NCBI GenBank assembly: GCA_044507775.1
Contig: JBIQIY010000009.1
Coordinates: 124,001-188,000 of the forward strand
Source of the DNA: Chryseosolibacter sp044507775
GTDB taxonomy: Bacteria; Bacteroidota; Bacteroidia; Cytophagales; Cyclobacteriaceae
Direction of reading: 5' to 3'
DNA length: 64,000 nucleotides
Position numbers and translations under genes: made by a program. Under the pieces are notes generated by a model. The model made no database searches and was not told where the DNA came from. It saw only the letters and a program-made list of their open reading frames with translations. Shown here in pieces: positions 1 through 8,864 of this stretch (position 1 is the first letter of the stretch; every line of letters begins with the position of its first letter).

Positions 1-769
1 TCTTGCCGGGAAGAATTCCGCCGTGACCGGGTTTTGCACCTTGTGACAACTTCAACTCGATCATCTTTACTTCCGGCCGGGTTGCGTTCTTCTGGTACGC
101 GTCAGGAGAGAAAAATCCATCCTCCGTTCGCGCTCCGAAATAGCCTGTGCCAACCTGCCAGATGAGATCTCCACCGTACTTTGTGTGGTGCGGACTTATG
201 CCACCCTCACCTGTATTGTGCGCGAAGCCACCGATTGAGGCGCCTGCGTTCAAGGCCTCGACGGCGTTTGCGCTGAGGGATCCAAAGCTCATTGCCGAAA
301 CATTCAGAACGCTGGAATCATACGGGAGGAGGCAATCCTTATTTCCTACGCGTACGCGCGGGTGGTGGTTCACACTATGAAAATCTATCGGCACAATGGA
401 ATGGCTCATCCACTCATATCCTTCCGCGTAAACATTCAGCTGAGTTCCAAAGGGAGTGGTGTCGACTTGTTTTTTTGCGCGCTGGTAGATTACAGACCGG
501 TCAATCCTGTTGATGGGTGCGCCATCGGTATCCGACTCGACGAAGTATTGCTGGATCTTCGGTCGAAGGTCCTCAAAGACATAGCGAAGCCGGCCGAGCA
601 GGGGAAAGTTTCGCTTAAGCGATTGGCGGGTCTGCATCATGTCCACGATGCCCATATAGATCAGAGGCCCTACGAGAATGAATAAGAACAGGGCTGCAAT
701 CTGAAAATACGCCCAAATGAGGATCGCTGCGGCGACTACCACACTGGTGATGACAAAAAGTTTTCTCAT
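1..769 (-). CDS. FMN-binding glutamate synthase family protein (3' end beyond window)
   Basis: Partial gene: the ATG is at 769 and the frame stays open for 256 codons to the left edge. Translation shows a hydrophobic N-terminus (about residues 4-42, two membrane helices), then the glutamate synthase FMN-barrel motifs MSFGSLS (about 158-164), HNTGEGG (about 187-193) and QGAKPGHGG (about 243-251). These belong to the GltB central and FMN region that reduces 2-iminoglutarate to glutamate. In this stand-alone family the amidotransferase domain is absent, so the real substrate and electron donor are uncertain. The N-terminal membrane anchor differs from classical soluble GltB. A perfect -7 element lies 20 bases upstream (789-796), so it is probably transcribed on its own. 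Confidence 0.9.
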   Translation of the reverse strand, partial: MRKLFVITSVVVAAAILIWAYFQIAALFLFILVGPLIYMGIVDMMQTRQSLKRNFPLLGRLRYVFEDLRPKIQQYFVESDTDGAPINRIDRSVIYQRAKKQVDTTPFGTQLNVYAEGYEWMSHSIVPIDFHSVNHHPRVRVGNKDCLLPYDSSVLNVSAMSFGSLSANAVEALNAGASIGGFAHNTGEGGISPHHTKYGGDLIWQVGTGYFGARTEDGFFSPDAYQKNATRPEVKMIELKLSQGAKPGHGGILPGK

Positions 770-788
770 GGTGAGGTTTAGAATTACT

Positions 789-796
789 CAAATATA
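789..796 (-). promoter_or_regulatory. -7 promoter element for the glutamate synthase-like gene
   Basis: On the minus strand the site reads TATATTTG, an exact match to the Bacteroidota -7 consensus TAnnTTTG. Transcription would begin near 782, giving a leader of about 13 nt before the ATG at 769. No well-spaced -33 TTG is seen. Confidence 0.5.
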
Positions 797-853
797 CAAA
801 AAGCAAATTGACGCGACCCGCGGGCCGAACCGTGGGAACCTCCGACACTGCGG

Positions 854-2680
854 CTAATTATATCGGACGAATCCCGGCGCCCTGACAAACCCGGCGGTGT
901 ATTTAATTCTGAGATTGCTGGTCACCCGGATATTAAAGGCGCTGATATCTTCTGTGGTTCTCGGAAAGTAAACGAATCGCAGCTCCACTGTTCCGAAAAT
1001 CAGGTTTTCATTTCGCGTGCGGATTCCTCCTCCAAAACCGAAGAAGGGTTTGTCGTAGAAGATGCTGTGATCATCTCCCGAGATCATCGCCATCTCGCCG
1101 AATGCGAAAGGAGCAAACCGGAATCCCAGAACTTTCCAGGGGGAAAACGCCACTGTTTCACTCTGAATGTGGAAGCGTTTTGTACCCCATAGGCTATCGG
1201 CGCGGAAGTACTGCAGACCGAATTCGTTGTTGATGTCGAGTGGTATACTGGTCCGCTGACGAAAAACCCGGGTGTAATCGACAAAAAAGGACTGACGAAA
1301 AAGGAATTCACCCCGGGGTATCAACCGGCTTAAGAGAGAACCGGATAGCAGGATCGTTGCATCCTCCAGTCCGTCGTTCGGAAATCCGCCCGCTCGCAGG
1401 CCGAATGTATAGAACTCACCCACCCGGTTCACCAGTGATTTTTCCGCCTCGAATCCCAGGTAGGGCCGCGAAATTCCACGCTGGCGAGACCAGCCGGTCG
1501 TCACTATTACCTGGTGGCCGTAAGGCACGTCTTCTGTCCGTCCGAAACCGTAGATGTAGCGCGTGGTGTAAAAGTCGCGCTTGAAGAAAGTGGCCGATGC
1601 GAGCACGAAGGTCTGGTCATTGTACAAGGGTCTTTCCTGTTCGCGCTTTTGCACAGGAACCCTAGTAAAGTGTTGATCAAACGCCCGTATCGCGATGAAA
1701 TGCCTGCTGCGATCGCGATTGCTATTGGCGCCGATGTTATAGCCTATCCAGAAATCACTGATCACATAGCGGTAGTCGCGGAAAAGTGAATCGTTGGTAT
1801 TAAAAAAATTCTCGGACCAGTTTCTGCTCAGCTCCATTCCGCCGGCGTAGCGCGTGTAGGGCGACACCAACGGACGGTCAAAACGAATGTAATAAGCTTT
1901 TTCCTCCTCCTCGCCATAACTGCTCCCTGTGTTGAGCTGGGTATACCCTATCGTGCCGTTTACGAATGTTCCGGCAATGCTGTTCTTGCGGTAAAGAAAT
2001 TCATAGGTAAAGTCAGGGTCGCGATCCGGTTCGATGAGGCCGTTGAATTGAAGTCGCTGTCCCCATCCGCCAAGGTTGGCGTCGTACAAACGCAGCCGCG
2101 TCTTGGATGGGTTCGCAGGGTTGATGGTGCCCCCGAGACTGAAAACGTCGCGCGTCATGACGACGAGGTCAACCGAATCCGGACTTTCTTTTAATGGGAT
2201 AACGTAGAATTTGGCGTCGAGCAAGAAATCAAGGTCGCGGAGATGCCGTTCGTTGTCAGCGAGTTTATACGGGTTAATGGGCTTTCCTTCGCGGATAAAA
2301 AGATTGTCCTTGATGAGCCAGTCTTTCGACGTGCTGTGCAGTTTGTTCCCAAGTCGGGTGATGGTGTTCCGTATATTCCTCGCGGTGTCGTAGACTGTTC
2401 GCTGAAAATCGATGTGCCGGATAATAATCTTGCGAATTATCTTTCCGTCGTAAGGCAAAAACGCGGCCTCACTTTTCACGGCCGTGACGGGGTCGGGTTG
2501 ATCCTTCCGAGTAATAGACTCCATTATCCTCTTGGAGACATCACTCTCCTTGATGTCTTTAATGATTTGGCCCGCTTTCGTCGAATCCTGACGCGTACTG
2601 TCTTTTCCCTGCTGGGCAAAAAGCACAGATGGCACCCAGAAGATGCCGATAACGCTTAAAAACAGAGAGACAGTTCGCAT
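854..2680 (-). CDS. Outer membrane beta-barrel protein with POTRA-like domain (BamA/TamA-like)
   Basis: The product is 608 residues from the ATG at 2680, chosen because it opens a clear signal peptide (hydrophobic residues 3-20 ending in FAQQ). The open frame runs 37 codons further upstream, but that extension has no signal sequence. Residues about 78-185 have a POTRA-like pattern: IIRKIIIRHIDF, later NLFIREGKPINPYKLADNER, then DLDFLLDAKFYVI and DLVVMTRDVFSLG. The rest is alternating aromatic/polar sequence typical of a 16-strand surface-antigen barrel. The family inserts or exports proteins or lipids at the outer membrane, but this is not the housekeeping BamA: it has one POTRA-like unit instead of five. 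Its substrate is unknown. Confidence 0.72.
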   Translation of the reverse strand: MRTVSLFLSVIGIFWVPSVLFAQQGKDSTRQDSTKAGQIIKDIKESDVSKRIMESITRKDQPDPVTAVKSEAAFLPYDGKIIRKIIIRHIDFQRTVYDTARNIRNTITRLGNKLHSTSKDWLIKDNLFIREGKPINPYKLADNERHLRDLDFLLDAKFYVIPLKESPDSVDLVVMTRDVFSLGGTINPANPSKTRLRLYDANLGGWGQRLQFNGLIEPDRDPDFTYEFLYRKNSIAGTFVNGTIGYTQLNTGSSYGEEEEKAYYIRFDRPLVSPYTRYAGGMELSRNWSENFFNTNDSLFRDYRYVISDFWIGYNIGANSNRDRSRHFIAIRAFDQHFTRVPVQKREQERPLYNDQTFVLASATFFKRDFYTTRYIYGFGRTEDVPYGHQVIVTTGWSRQRGISRPYLGFEAEKSLVNRVGEFYTFGLRAGGFPNDGLEDATILLSGSLLSRLIPRGEFLFRQSFFVDYTRVFRQRTSIPLDINNEFGLQYFRADSLWGTKRFHIQSETVAFSPWKVLGFRFAPFAFGEMAMISGDDHSIFYDKPFFGFGGGIRTRNENLIFGTVELRFVYFPRTTEDISAFNIRVTSNLRIKYTAGFVRAPGFVRYN

Positions 2681-2794
2681 GAATTGGTACTCAACCTTGT
2701 TTTGCGCAGTTCCAGGTTCATCGGGATATTCACTCACAGTGGTATCTTGTATGGTAGCACCGTTGCGGCAGCAGTTAAATTGCCGTACCAACTA

Positions 2795-3679
2795 CTACTT
2801 CCTGTTGGCCAGGTAGACACCACAAATGATCGCGGCCATTCCCGCAAAATGTCCCACATACAGCTTTTCGCCATCAAATAAGCCCCATAGTACCGCGACG
2901 ACCGGAATGAGGTAGGTCACCGAACTGGTGTAGAGCGGCGAGCTGATCTTGACGAGTTTATTAAACAAAATTGTTGCCAGCGATGTGCTCATGAACCCCA
3001 GAAGGAGAATATATCCGAAGGCGGCCCATGCCCCTTCACGGGTTGAAAGTTTATAGGTAAAATCAGTAAATGCAAATAGGTAGATAAGCGCCAGTGGCCC
3101 GATCAGCATCAGTGAGACGCTTGTGATCGTGATAGCGTTAAGGTCCGTGATGCGGTACTTGATAAAATTGAGGTTCGTAGCGTAAAAAATACAGGCAAGG
3201 ATGACGAACAAGGCGAAGAGATTCACGCCGCCGATCTTTCCGCCGGTGTTAGCCAGAACAAGTATTACCGTGCCGATGAGGCCGATGATAATTCCGAAGA
3301 TCGAGCGGCGGCGAAATTGCTGACGGAAAAAGAAAACGCCGATGAGAAGCGTGACGATAGGCGTGAGGCTGTTCATGATTCCCGTGACCGAACTTTCCAG
3401 GCGTGTCTGCGCAAGCGCAAAGAGAAACGCCGGGAAAAATATGCCCATGAGGCCTGAGGCGAAGAGTTTAACGTAGTGCGTACCGGTCAGGCCCCGGAGC
3501 TGGGTGATTGCAAGGGGGACGAGAAAAAGCGAAGCTGCAGCCACCCTTAAGGAACCCAGTTCTCCCGCGGAAAATACCTCGAGGCCGCGTTTCATAAGAA
3601 TAAATGATGTGCCCCAGATTAACGCAAGCGCGATCAGGAGCATGAGCGCACGCGTGTTGCTCTCTTGGTTGTTTAGCAT
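2795..3679 (-). CDS. EamA/DMT-family transporter
   Basis: 294 residues, almost entirely hydrophobic, with about ten membrane helices in two homologous halves: the EamA duplication (first half from ALIWGTSFILMKRGLE, second from NLFALFVILACIFYATNLNFIKY). This is the drug/metabolite transporter superfamily of the inner membrane, whose members usually export amino acids, nucleobases or other small metabolites; the substrate cannot be read from sequence. The start is an ATG at 3677-3679. A near-consensus -7 site (AATCTTTG, one mismatch) lies at 3700-3707. The gene lies upstream of and in the same direction as the barrel protein, but 114 bases separate the coding regions. Confidence 0.88.
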   Translation of the reverse strand: MLNNQESNTRALMLLIALALIWGTSFILMKRGLEVFSAGELGSLRVAAASLFLVPLAITQLRGLTGTHYVKLFASGLMGIFFPAFLFALAQTRLESSVTGIMNSLTPIVTLLIGVFFFRQQFRRRSIFGIIIGLIGTVILVLANTGGKIGGVNLFALFVILACIFYATNLNFIKYRITDLNAITITSVSLMLIGPLALIYLFAFTDFTYKLSTREGAWAAFGYILLLGFMSTSLATILFNKLVKISSPLYTSSVTYLIPVVAVLWGLFDGEKLYVGHFAGMAAIICGVYLANRK

Positions 3680-3754
3680 GTGGGAGCGGTTTGCGAGCGC
3701 AAAGATTGGTAAATGACGGAAGATTTGAAATCTAATAATTCGGATAATACGCCC

Positions 3755-4750
3755 TTAGGCGGCGGCAAAAGTGGCAGCATAAGTTTCAAGTACCTCGTCG
3801 AGGATCGCATGAATTCCCTGCTGATCATCACATTCCACCAGGCGCGTTCGGAATGGTTTGAAATCCGGTATGGCTTTGAAGTAGTTGGTGTAATGGCGGC
3901 GCATCTCGAAGATTCCGATGCGATCACCCTTCCATCGAATGGAAAACTCGAGGTGTTTTCTCGCAACTCTTACCCGTTCGGCGATTGACGGCGGCAAAGG
4001 CCGCTCGCCGGTTCTGACAAATTCTTTGATCTCATTGAAAATCCAGGGATAGCCAATGGCGGCCCTTCCGATCATGATACCATCAACGCCATAGCGATTC
4101 TTGAACTCGACTGCTTTATGAGGTGAGTCTATGTCACCATTGCCAAAAACCGGGATATGCATGCGCGGGTTCTCCTTAATCTTTCCGATCAAGGACCAGT
4201 CGGCGGACCCCTTATACATCTGAACGCGGGTACGTCCGTGGATGGTCAGCGCCTGGATGCCGATATCCTGGAGACGCTCCGCAGCTTCCACGACATTTTT
4301 TGTATGGTCATCCCACCCGAGTCTTGTTTTCACCGTTACCGGAAGGTTCACAGCCTTAACGATCTCCTCGGTCATCTTTACCATTTTCGGAATGTCTTGC
4401 AACAGCGCCGCACCGGCACCGCGGCACGCAACCGCTTTTACCGGACATCCGTAATTGATGTCGATGAGATCGGGGTTTACCTGAGCGGCAATTTTCGCCG
4501 ACTCTACCATGCTTGAAATATCACCACCAAATAACTGGATGCCGATGGGACGTTCGTATTCAAAGATATCAAGCTTTTGACGGCTCTTGGCGGCATCACG
4601 GATCAATCCTTCCGAGGAAATAAATTCGGTATACATGAGGTCGGCCCCTCCTTCTTTGCACACGGCGCGAAACGGCGGATCACTAACATCCTCCATCGGA
4701 GCCAGTAAAAGCGGAAATTCACCCAGCCTGACGTTTCCTATCGTGATCAT
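3755..4750 (-). CDS. dusB: tRNA-dihydrouridine synthase DusB
   Basis: 331 residues, the usual length of DusB. It reduces specific uridines in the tRNA D-loop to dihydrouridine using FMN and NADPH. The N-terminal LLLAPMEDVSDPPFR motif opens the TIM barrel. The active-site motif NYGCP places the catalytic Cys at residue 102, followed by the conserved GAGAALL. The phosphate-binding end is seen in IPVFGNGDIDS and GVDGIMIGRAAIGYPWIF. The C-terminal helical tRNA-binding domain is present. In many bacteria dusB precedes fis, but here it stands alone, divergent from the CPBP gene, with a promoter facing that gene's promoter. Confidence 0.95.
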   Translation of the reverse strand: MITIGNVRLGEFPLLLAPMEDVSDPPFRAVCKEGGADLMYTEFISSEGLIRDAAKSRQKLDIFEYERPIGIQLFGGDISSMVESAKIAAQVNPDLIDINYGCPVKAVACRGAGAALLQDIPKMVKMTEEIVKAVNLPVTVKTRLGWDDHTKNVVEAAERLQDIGIQALTIHGRTRVQMYKGSADWSLIGKIKENPRMHIPVFGNGDIDSPHKAVEFKNRYGVDGIMIGRAAIGYPWIFNEIKEFVRTGERPLPPSIAERVRVARKHLEFSIRWKGDRIGIFEMRRHYTNYFKAIPDFKPFRTRLVECDDQQGIHAILDEVLETYAATFAAA

Positions 4751-4799
4751 CGTTACTGAACTAAACCCCTAACGGGTATAAAATGCTGCCTGCCTTGTT

Positions 4800-4807
4800 T
4801 ATATTTG
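4800..4807 (+). promoter_or_regulatory. -7 promoter element for the CPBP-cdsA pair
   Basis: TATATTTG, an exact TAnnTTTG match, 25 bases before the ATG at 4833; predicted transcription start near 4814. It lies face to face with the minus-strand element at 4812-4819. Confidence 0.55.
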
Positions 4808-4811
4808 CCTG

Positions 4812-4819
4812 CAAAGTTA
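4812..4819 (-). promoter_or_regulatory. -7 promoter element for dusB
   Basis: TAACTTTG on the minus strand, an exact TAnnTTTG match. Transcription would start near 4806, giving a leader of about 56 nt. It is separated by only 4 bases from the opposing plus-strand element, so the two promoters cannot easily be occupied at once. Confidence 0.5.
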
Positions 4820-4832
4820 AAATAATTTCCGG

Positions 4833-5777
4833 ATGATATTGGACAACGAATACGGTGCGCGTCACGAACGACATCCGGTGATTAATCTTCTTCTCATACT
4901 CCTGCTGGTAGGGCTGGGATTCGTGCTGGTCGGCCCGTTCATCGGTCTTTTTCTCGCGGTGCCCTTCTATAAAGGCGGTGGAATGATGGAATTGCTGGAG
5001 GCCATAGCCAACCCCGTTGGAAACCCAGACGTCAAGGTTCCTTTGTATATCGTACAGGCGAGTGCCACCGCCGTCGGATTGATTGTTACTCCTGCCATCT
5101 ATCTCATGAGCAGGCGCAAAGCCCTTGGAGAATTTTTTACTGTGAAAGGCCTGGGACTCATCCCCGTTATGCTGACGGGGTTTGTTGTTATCATCTTTAT
5201 GGTTGTTAATTCCGTCTTCATAGAATGGAACGCGGGAATTCACTTTCCGGACTTTGCCAGTGGTTTCGAACGGTGGGCCCGCGAACGCGAGGACGTCGCC
5301 ACTGAACTGACACGCTTTCTTACAAACTTTGGTTCACAGGGAGAATTGCTGCTTGCGCTCGTTGTGATCGCCGTGTTGCCGGCGGTCGGAGAGGAAGTCG
5401 TCTTTCGCGGACTGATTCAAAACGAACTTTTCCGGGGCACGCGAAATGTTCATGTGTCAATCTGGTTTGCCGCCGTCTTATTCAGCACCATCCACTTCCA
5501 GTTCTTCGGCTTCGTACCGCGGTTGTTGCTCGGCGCTCTTTTTGGCTACCTCTATTACTGGTCGGGCAATCTGATGCTGGCTATCATAGCTCACTTTGTC
5601 AACAACGCGGTGTCCGTCATTGCGCTTTACCTTTATCAGAAGGGAAGTTTCACGTTCGATGTAGAAAGCCCGGAAGCGGCGCCGCCCACTATGGTCATCA
5701 TCAGCGCTCTCTTAACGGGTGGCCTACTCTATTATTTTTATAAGTACTACCAGGACCGTAAAACCGCGATCGAGTGA
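4833..5777 (+). CDS. CPBP family intramembrane glutamic protease
   Basis: 314 residues with about eight membrane helices. The three CPBP (Abi/Rce1-type) active-site motifs are intact: EEVVFRG (Glu187, Glu188, Arg192), FSTIHF (His221) and HFVNN (His254, Asn257/258). The family includes prenyl-protein endopeptidase Rce1 and bacterial bacteriocin-immunity and regulated-proteolysis proteins; the substrate here is unknown. The stop overlaps the GTG start of cdsA by 4 bases, so the two are translationally coupled. That suggests a membrane-homeostasis role, though this is only contextual. Confidence 0.9.
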   Translation: MILDNEYGARHERHPVINLLLILLLVGLGFVLVGPFIGLFLAVPFYKGGGMMELLEAIANPVGNPDVKVPLYIVQASATAVGLIVTPAIYLMSRRKALGEFFTVKGLGLIPVMLTGFVVIIFMVVNSVFIEWNAGIHFPDFASGFERWAREREDVATELTRFLTNFGSQGELLLALVVIAVLPAVGEEVVFRGLIQNELFRGTRNVHVSIWFAAVLFSTIHFQFFGFVPRLLLGALFGYLYYWSGNLMLAIIAHFVNNAVSVIALYLYQKGSFTFDVESPEAAPPTMVIISALLTGGLLYYFYKYYQDRKTAIE

Positions 5778-6628
5778 GTGCAGAACCCTCCGCAAAAAAG
5801 TACAGCAATCTCACCCTGAGATTGATCACCGGCATTCTCGGCTCGGCCGCGATCATTGCGGGAGTGTGCTTTAGTGAGTGGACCTATTTTGCCATATTCT
5901 TTATTATCTGTCTTTTTACCCTGCTGGAATTCTATAAGCTCACGGGTCTGGATGGCCTGGCGCCTCAAAAAGCTTACGGAACCCTATGCGGGATTCTTAT
6001 TTTTTGTCTCTCGTTCATGATAGAGGGTCGTATTCCGGTCGGCGGAAGGTCGCTGCCGACGGAATATTATATGCTGATATTCCCCCTCATCTCCTTCATC
6101 TACATGATCAAACTGTACAAAAAGTTTGAACGGAAGCCCTTTACAAATATCGCGTTTACTTTTCTGGGCATTTTTTACGTAGCTATTCCTTTTGCGTTGC
6201 TTAACGTCATCGCTTTTGATAATGGACAATACAACTTTGAAGTGATTCTCGGCACGTTGCTCATTCTTTGGGCCAGCGATACGGGAGCGTATTTCGCCGG
6301 CACCCGTTTTGGAAAAAGGAAACTCTTTGAACGCATTTCGCCGAAAAAATCCTGGGAAGGATTTCTCGGCGGCGCGGTTCTCGCGCTGATATTTGCCTAT
6401 GGGTCATCCATGTTTATGCATACACTCGCATTTCGACAGTGGATGATCGTCGGAGTCATCATCATTGTAGGAGGAACGTTCGGCGACCTCATTGAGTCAC
6501 TGTTAAAGAGGAGCATCGAAATAAAAGATTCCGGCGACTCACTTCCCGGGCACGGCGGTTTTCTGGACAGGTTTGATGGTTTGCTGATCTCGGCACCCTT
6601 TATCGCAGCCTACCTGGAAATATTCTGA
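5774..6628 (+). CDS. cdsA: Phosphatidate cytidylyltransferase (CDP-diglyceride synthase)
   Basis: 284 residues with about eight membrane helices. It converts phosphatidate and CTP to CDP-diacylglycerol, the branch point for all phospholipids. The C-terminal family signature is intact: GDLIESLLKRSIEIKDSGDS followed by LPGHGGFLDRFDGL, which binds the metal and CTP. Earlier motifs are SDTGAYFAG and SPKKSWEGFLGG. The start is a GTG inside the stop of the CPBP gene (GTGA overlap). The psd gene that continues this pathway is 1.5 kb downstream, after a glutamate dehydrogenase gene. Confidence 0.95.
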   Translation: MSAEPSAKKYSNLTLRLITGILGSAAIIAGVCFSEWTYFAIFFIICLFTLLEFYKLTGLDGLAPQKAYGTLCGILIFCLSFMIEGRIPVGGRSLPTEYYMLIFPLISFIYMIKLYKKFERKPFTNIAFTFLGIFYVAIPFALLNVIAFDNGQYNFEVILGTLLILWASDTGAYFAGTRFGKRKLFERISPKKSWEGFLGGAVLALIFAYGSSMFMHTLAFRQWMIVGVIIIVGGTFGDLIESLLKRSIEIKDSGDSLPGHGGFLDRFDGLLISAPFIAAYLEIF

Positions 6629-6687
6629 GTTCCAGTCCATTGAAAAGACAATCATCGCCCCGGGCGGTTCTCTCTCTGCTATTTTGC

Positions 6688-6695
6688 TATCTTTG
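6688..6695 (+). promoter_or_regulatory. -7 promoter element for glutamate dehydrogenase
   Basis: TATCTTTG, an exact TAnnTTTG match, with a TTC at 6668-6670 that is a one-mismatch -33 element 17 bases upstream. Predicted start near 6702, leaving an untranslated leader of about 75 nt before the ATG at 6777. Confidence 0.5.
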
Positions 6696-6776
6696 CAACC
6701 GTTTTCTAACGATTGCCTGGCCGCTCCGAGCGAGACGGTGGCATGCGTTTGGAGTTTAATCCTTTAATTTTCACTT

Positions 6777-8051
6777 ATGGCATATATTGAACCCGCCCCG
6801 CTGAAAGATCACGAGAATCCTTTTGAAGCAATGATGTCCCGTTTTAAAGTGGCATCGCAACTTTTGGGATTGGAGGAAGAGATCTACAATGTTTTGAAAA
6901 ATCCCACCCGCCAGGTGATCGTTTCCTTACCCGTCACGATGGATGACGGCTCTATCCGCGTTTTTGAGGGATACCGCGTCATCCACTCGAACATATTGGG
7001 TCCGTCGAAGGGCGGCATCCGTTTTGATCCTGCAGTCAACCTGGACGAAGTCAAGGCGCTCGCCGCGTGGATGACCTGGAAGTGTGCAGTGGTTGACATT
7101 CCGTACGGCGGTGCTAAGGGCGGCGTGGCCTGTAACCCCATGGAAATGTCCGCAGGTGAGATCGAGCGCCTGGTTCGCGCGTACACGCTCGCGATGGCTG
7201 AAGTCTTCGGGCCGGACAAAGACATACCCGCTCCGGATATGGGCACTGGTCCTCGTGAGATGGCATGGCTCATGGACCAGTATTCACGTATGCAGGGAAT
7301 GACGGTGAACTCTGTCGTTACGGGAAAACCCATCGTGCTCGGTGGCTCCCTGGGAAGAACGGAAGCAACTGGCCGCGGTGTGATGGTGGCCGCAATGGCC
7401 GCAATGGAAAAACTGAAGATCAATCCGTACAAGGCCCGCTGCGCAGTCCAGGGCTTTGGGAACGTCGGATCCTGGGCAGCACGACTTCTTAACGAACGGG
7501 GCCTTGTGGTTCAGGCGATCAGTGACATTTCGGGCGCTTACTACAATGAAAAAGGGATCGATGTCGCAGCCGCCGTTCGCTATCGCGAAGAACACAAAGG
7601 CTCACTGGTTGGATTCCCGAATGTCGAAAGCATCGGCAACGAAGATCTGCTTACCCTCCCCGTTGACCTCCTCGTTCCTGCTGCAACTGAAGACGTGATA
7701 CGCAGCTCCAATGCCGCAAAAATCAAGGCGCAGTTAATCGTCGAGGGTGCCAACGGCCCGACTTCTTCGAAAGCCGACAGTATCATTCACGAAAAAGGAA
7801 TTACCGTAGTGCCGGACATCCTCGCGAACGCGGGCGGAGTTACCGTGTCGTATTTCGAATGGGTGCAAAACCGACTTGGCTACAAGTGGACCGCCGATCG
7901 GGTCAATCGCCGCTCCGATCGCATCATGAAAGATGCATTCTCGAACGTATACCGCGTAGCGAAAGAATACAATGTTTCCCTGCGCATCGCAGCCTACATG
8001 GTAGCCATCGACAAGGTGGCAAAGACGTACAAATACCGCGGCGGGTATTGA
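6777..8051 (+). CDS. Glutamate dehydrogenase (Glu/Leu/Phe/Val dehydrogenase family)
   Basis: 424 residues, the length of the small hexameric glutamate dehydrogenases. It interconverts glutamate and 2-oxoglutarate plus ammonium with NAD(P)H. The N-terminal domain carries KGGIRF, WKCAVVDIPYGGAKGGV (substrate Lys102, catalytic Lys114) and PAPDMGTG. The C-terminal Rossmann domain has GFGNVGSWAA. The motif GGSLGRTEATGRG favours glutamate over leucine dehydrogenase; cofactor preference cannot be read with confidence. It sits between cdsA and psd but has its own promoter at 6688 and psd another at 8061. An ornithine aminotransferase lies 8 kb away and would supply glutamate in the same catabolic direction. 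Confidence 0.93.
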   Translation: MAYIEPAPLKDHENPFEAMMSRFKVASQLLGLEEEIYNVLKNPTRQVIVSLPVTMDDGSIRVFEGYRVIHSNILGPSKGGIRFDPAVNLDEVKALAAWMTWKCAVVDIPYGGAKGGVACNPMEMSAGEIERLVRAYTLAMAEVFGPDKDIPAPDMGTGPREMAWLMDQYSRMQGMTVNSVVTGKPIVLGGSLGRTEATGRGVMVAAMAAMEKLKINPYKARCAVQGFGNVGSWAARLLNERGLVVQAISDISGAYYNEKGIDVAAAVRYREEHKGSLVGFPNVESIGNEDLLTLPVDLLVPAATEDVIRSSNAAKIKAQLIVEGANGPTSSKADSIIHEKGITVVPDILANAGGVTVSYFEWVQNRLGYKWTADRVNRRSDRIMKDAFSNVYRVAKEYNVSLRIAAYMVAIDKVAKTYKYRGGY

Positions 8052-8060
8052 GTTTATGCG

Positions 8061-8068
8061 TACCTTTG
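8061..8068 (+). promoter_or_regulatory. -7 promoter element for psd
   Basis: TACCTTTG, an exact TAnnTTTG match in the short gap between the glutamate dehydrogenase stop and the psd start; predicted transcription start near 8075 with a 35-nt leader. Confidence 0.45.
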
Positions 8069-8109
8069 CTCTTCAGCGATGAGCTGACCGATTAATCATT
8101 TATCATTCA

Positions 8110-8769
8110 ATGACCATACACCGCGAGGGACATACCATCCTCTTTGTATTGCTGATTGTACTGTTCGGACTGAACTGGCTAGTCTTTTCACTCTATCCTC
8201 AAACTCCCCTCATCGAGAACTCGGCCATCCTCGTGAGCGTGATATTTTATCTTTTGATCCTTCAATTCTTCCGAAACCCGGTCTTCGAAATCACTCCCAA
8301 CAGCAAGCATGTGCTGGCCCCTGCAGATGGTAAAGTTGTTGTCGTGGAGGAAACGGAAGAAACGGAATACTTGAAATCACGGAAGAAACAAATCTCGATC
8401 TTCATGTCTCCGGTGAACGTGCATGTGAACCGGTCACCGGTGTCAGGAGTAATCAGCTTCTTCAAGTATCATCCCGGCAAGTATCTCGTCGCCTGGCATC
8501 CTAAGTCGAGCACTGAAAACGAGCGAACGACGGTTGCTGTCAGAATGCAAAACGGTGCTGAAGTTGTATTCAGACAGATTGCCGGAGCATTGGCTCGTCG
8601 GATCAAATGGTATATCAAGGAAGGTCAGCCGATTGAACAAGGCCAGGAATTCGGATTCATCAAATTCGGCTCACGCGTTGACATATTTCTTCCTCTGGAT
8701 GCGGAAATCACGGTCAAGGTAGGCGACATCACAAAGGGTGGCCGCACGATTATCGCCGAATTGCCCTGA
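8110..8769 (+). CDS. psd: Phosphatidylserine decarboxylase proenzyme
   Basis: 219 residues, the short psd form. It makes phosphatidylethanolamine from phosphatidylserine. Two N-terminal membrane helices (about 8-28 and 38-54) precede the PSD domain (PADGKVVVVE, IFMSPVNVHVNRSPVSG). The self-cleavage site is the Gly187-Ser188 pair in KFGSRVDIFLP: cleavage there would leave a large beta chain and a small alpha chain of about 32 residues whose new N-terminal Ser188 becomes the pyruvoyl group. The preceding gene, glutamate dehydrogenase, is probably transcribed separately. Psd acts after CdsA in the same pathway; a phosphatidylserine synthase is not in the window. Confidence 0.94.
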   Translation: MTIHREGHTILFVLLIVLFGLNWLVFSLYPQTPLIENSAILVSVIFYLLILQFFRNPVFEITPNSKHVLAPADGKVVVVEETEETEYLKSRKKQISIFMSPVNVHVNRSPVSGVISFFKYHPGKYLVAWHPKSSTENERTTVAVRMQNGAEVVFRQIAGALARRIKWYIKEGQPIEQGQEFGFIKFGSRVDIFLPLDAEITVKVGDITKGGRTIIAELP

Positions 8770-8864
8770 TAAATGCACATGTAAGCTTATTTCATCAGGC
8801 TAACACCTGTTATCGCTCTTATCTCCCTATCTTTACGATAGCTCTTCTTTGCATAAAGCCAAGA

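Noticed and set aside
4761..5243. 160-codon minus-strand open frame inside the CPBP gene
   Set aside because: It lies wholly antisense to a gene with intact active-site motifs and its translation has no recognisable pattern; it is a shadow frame.
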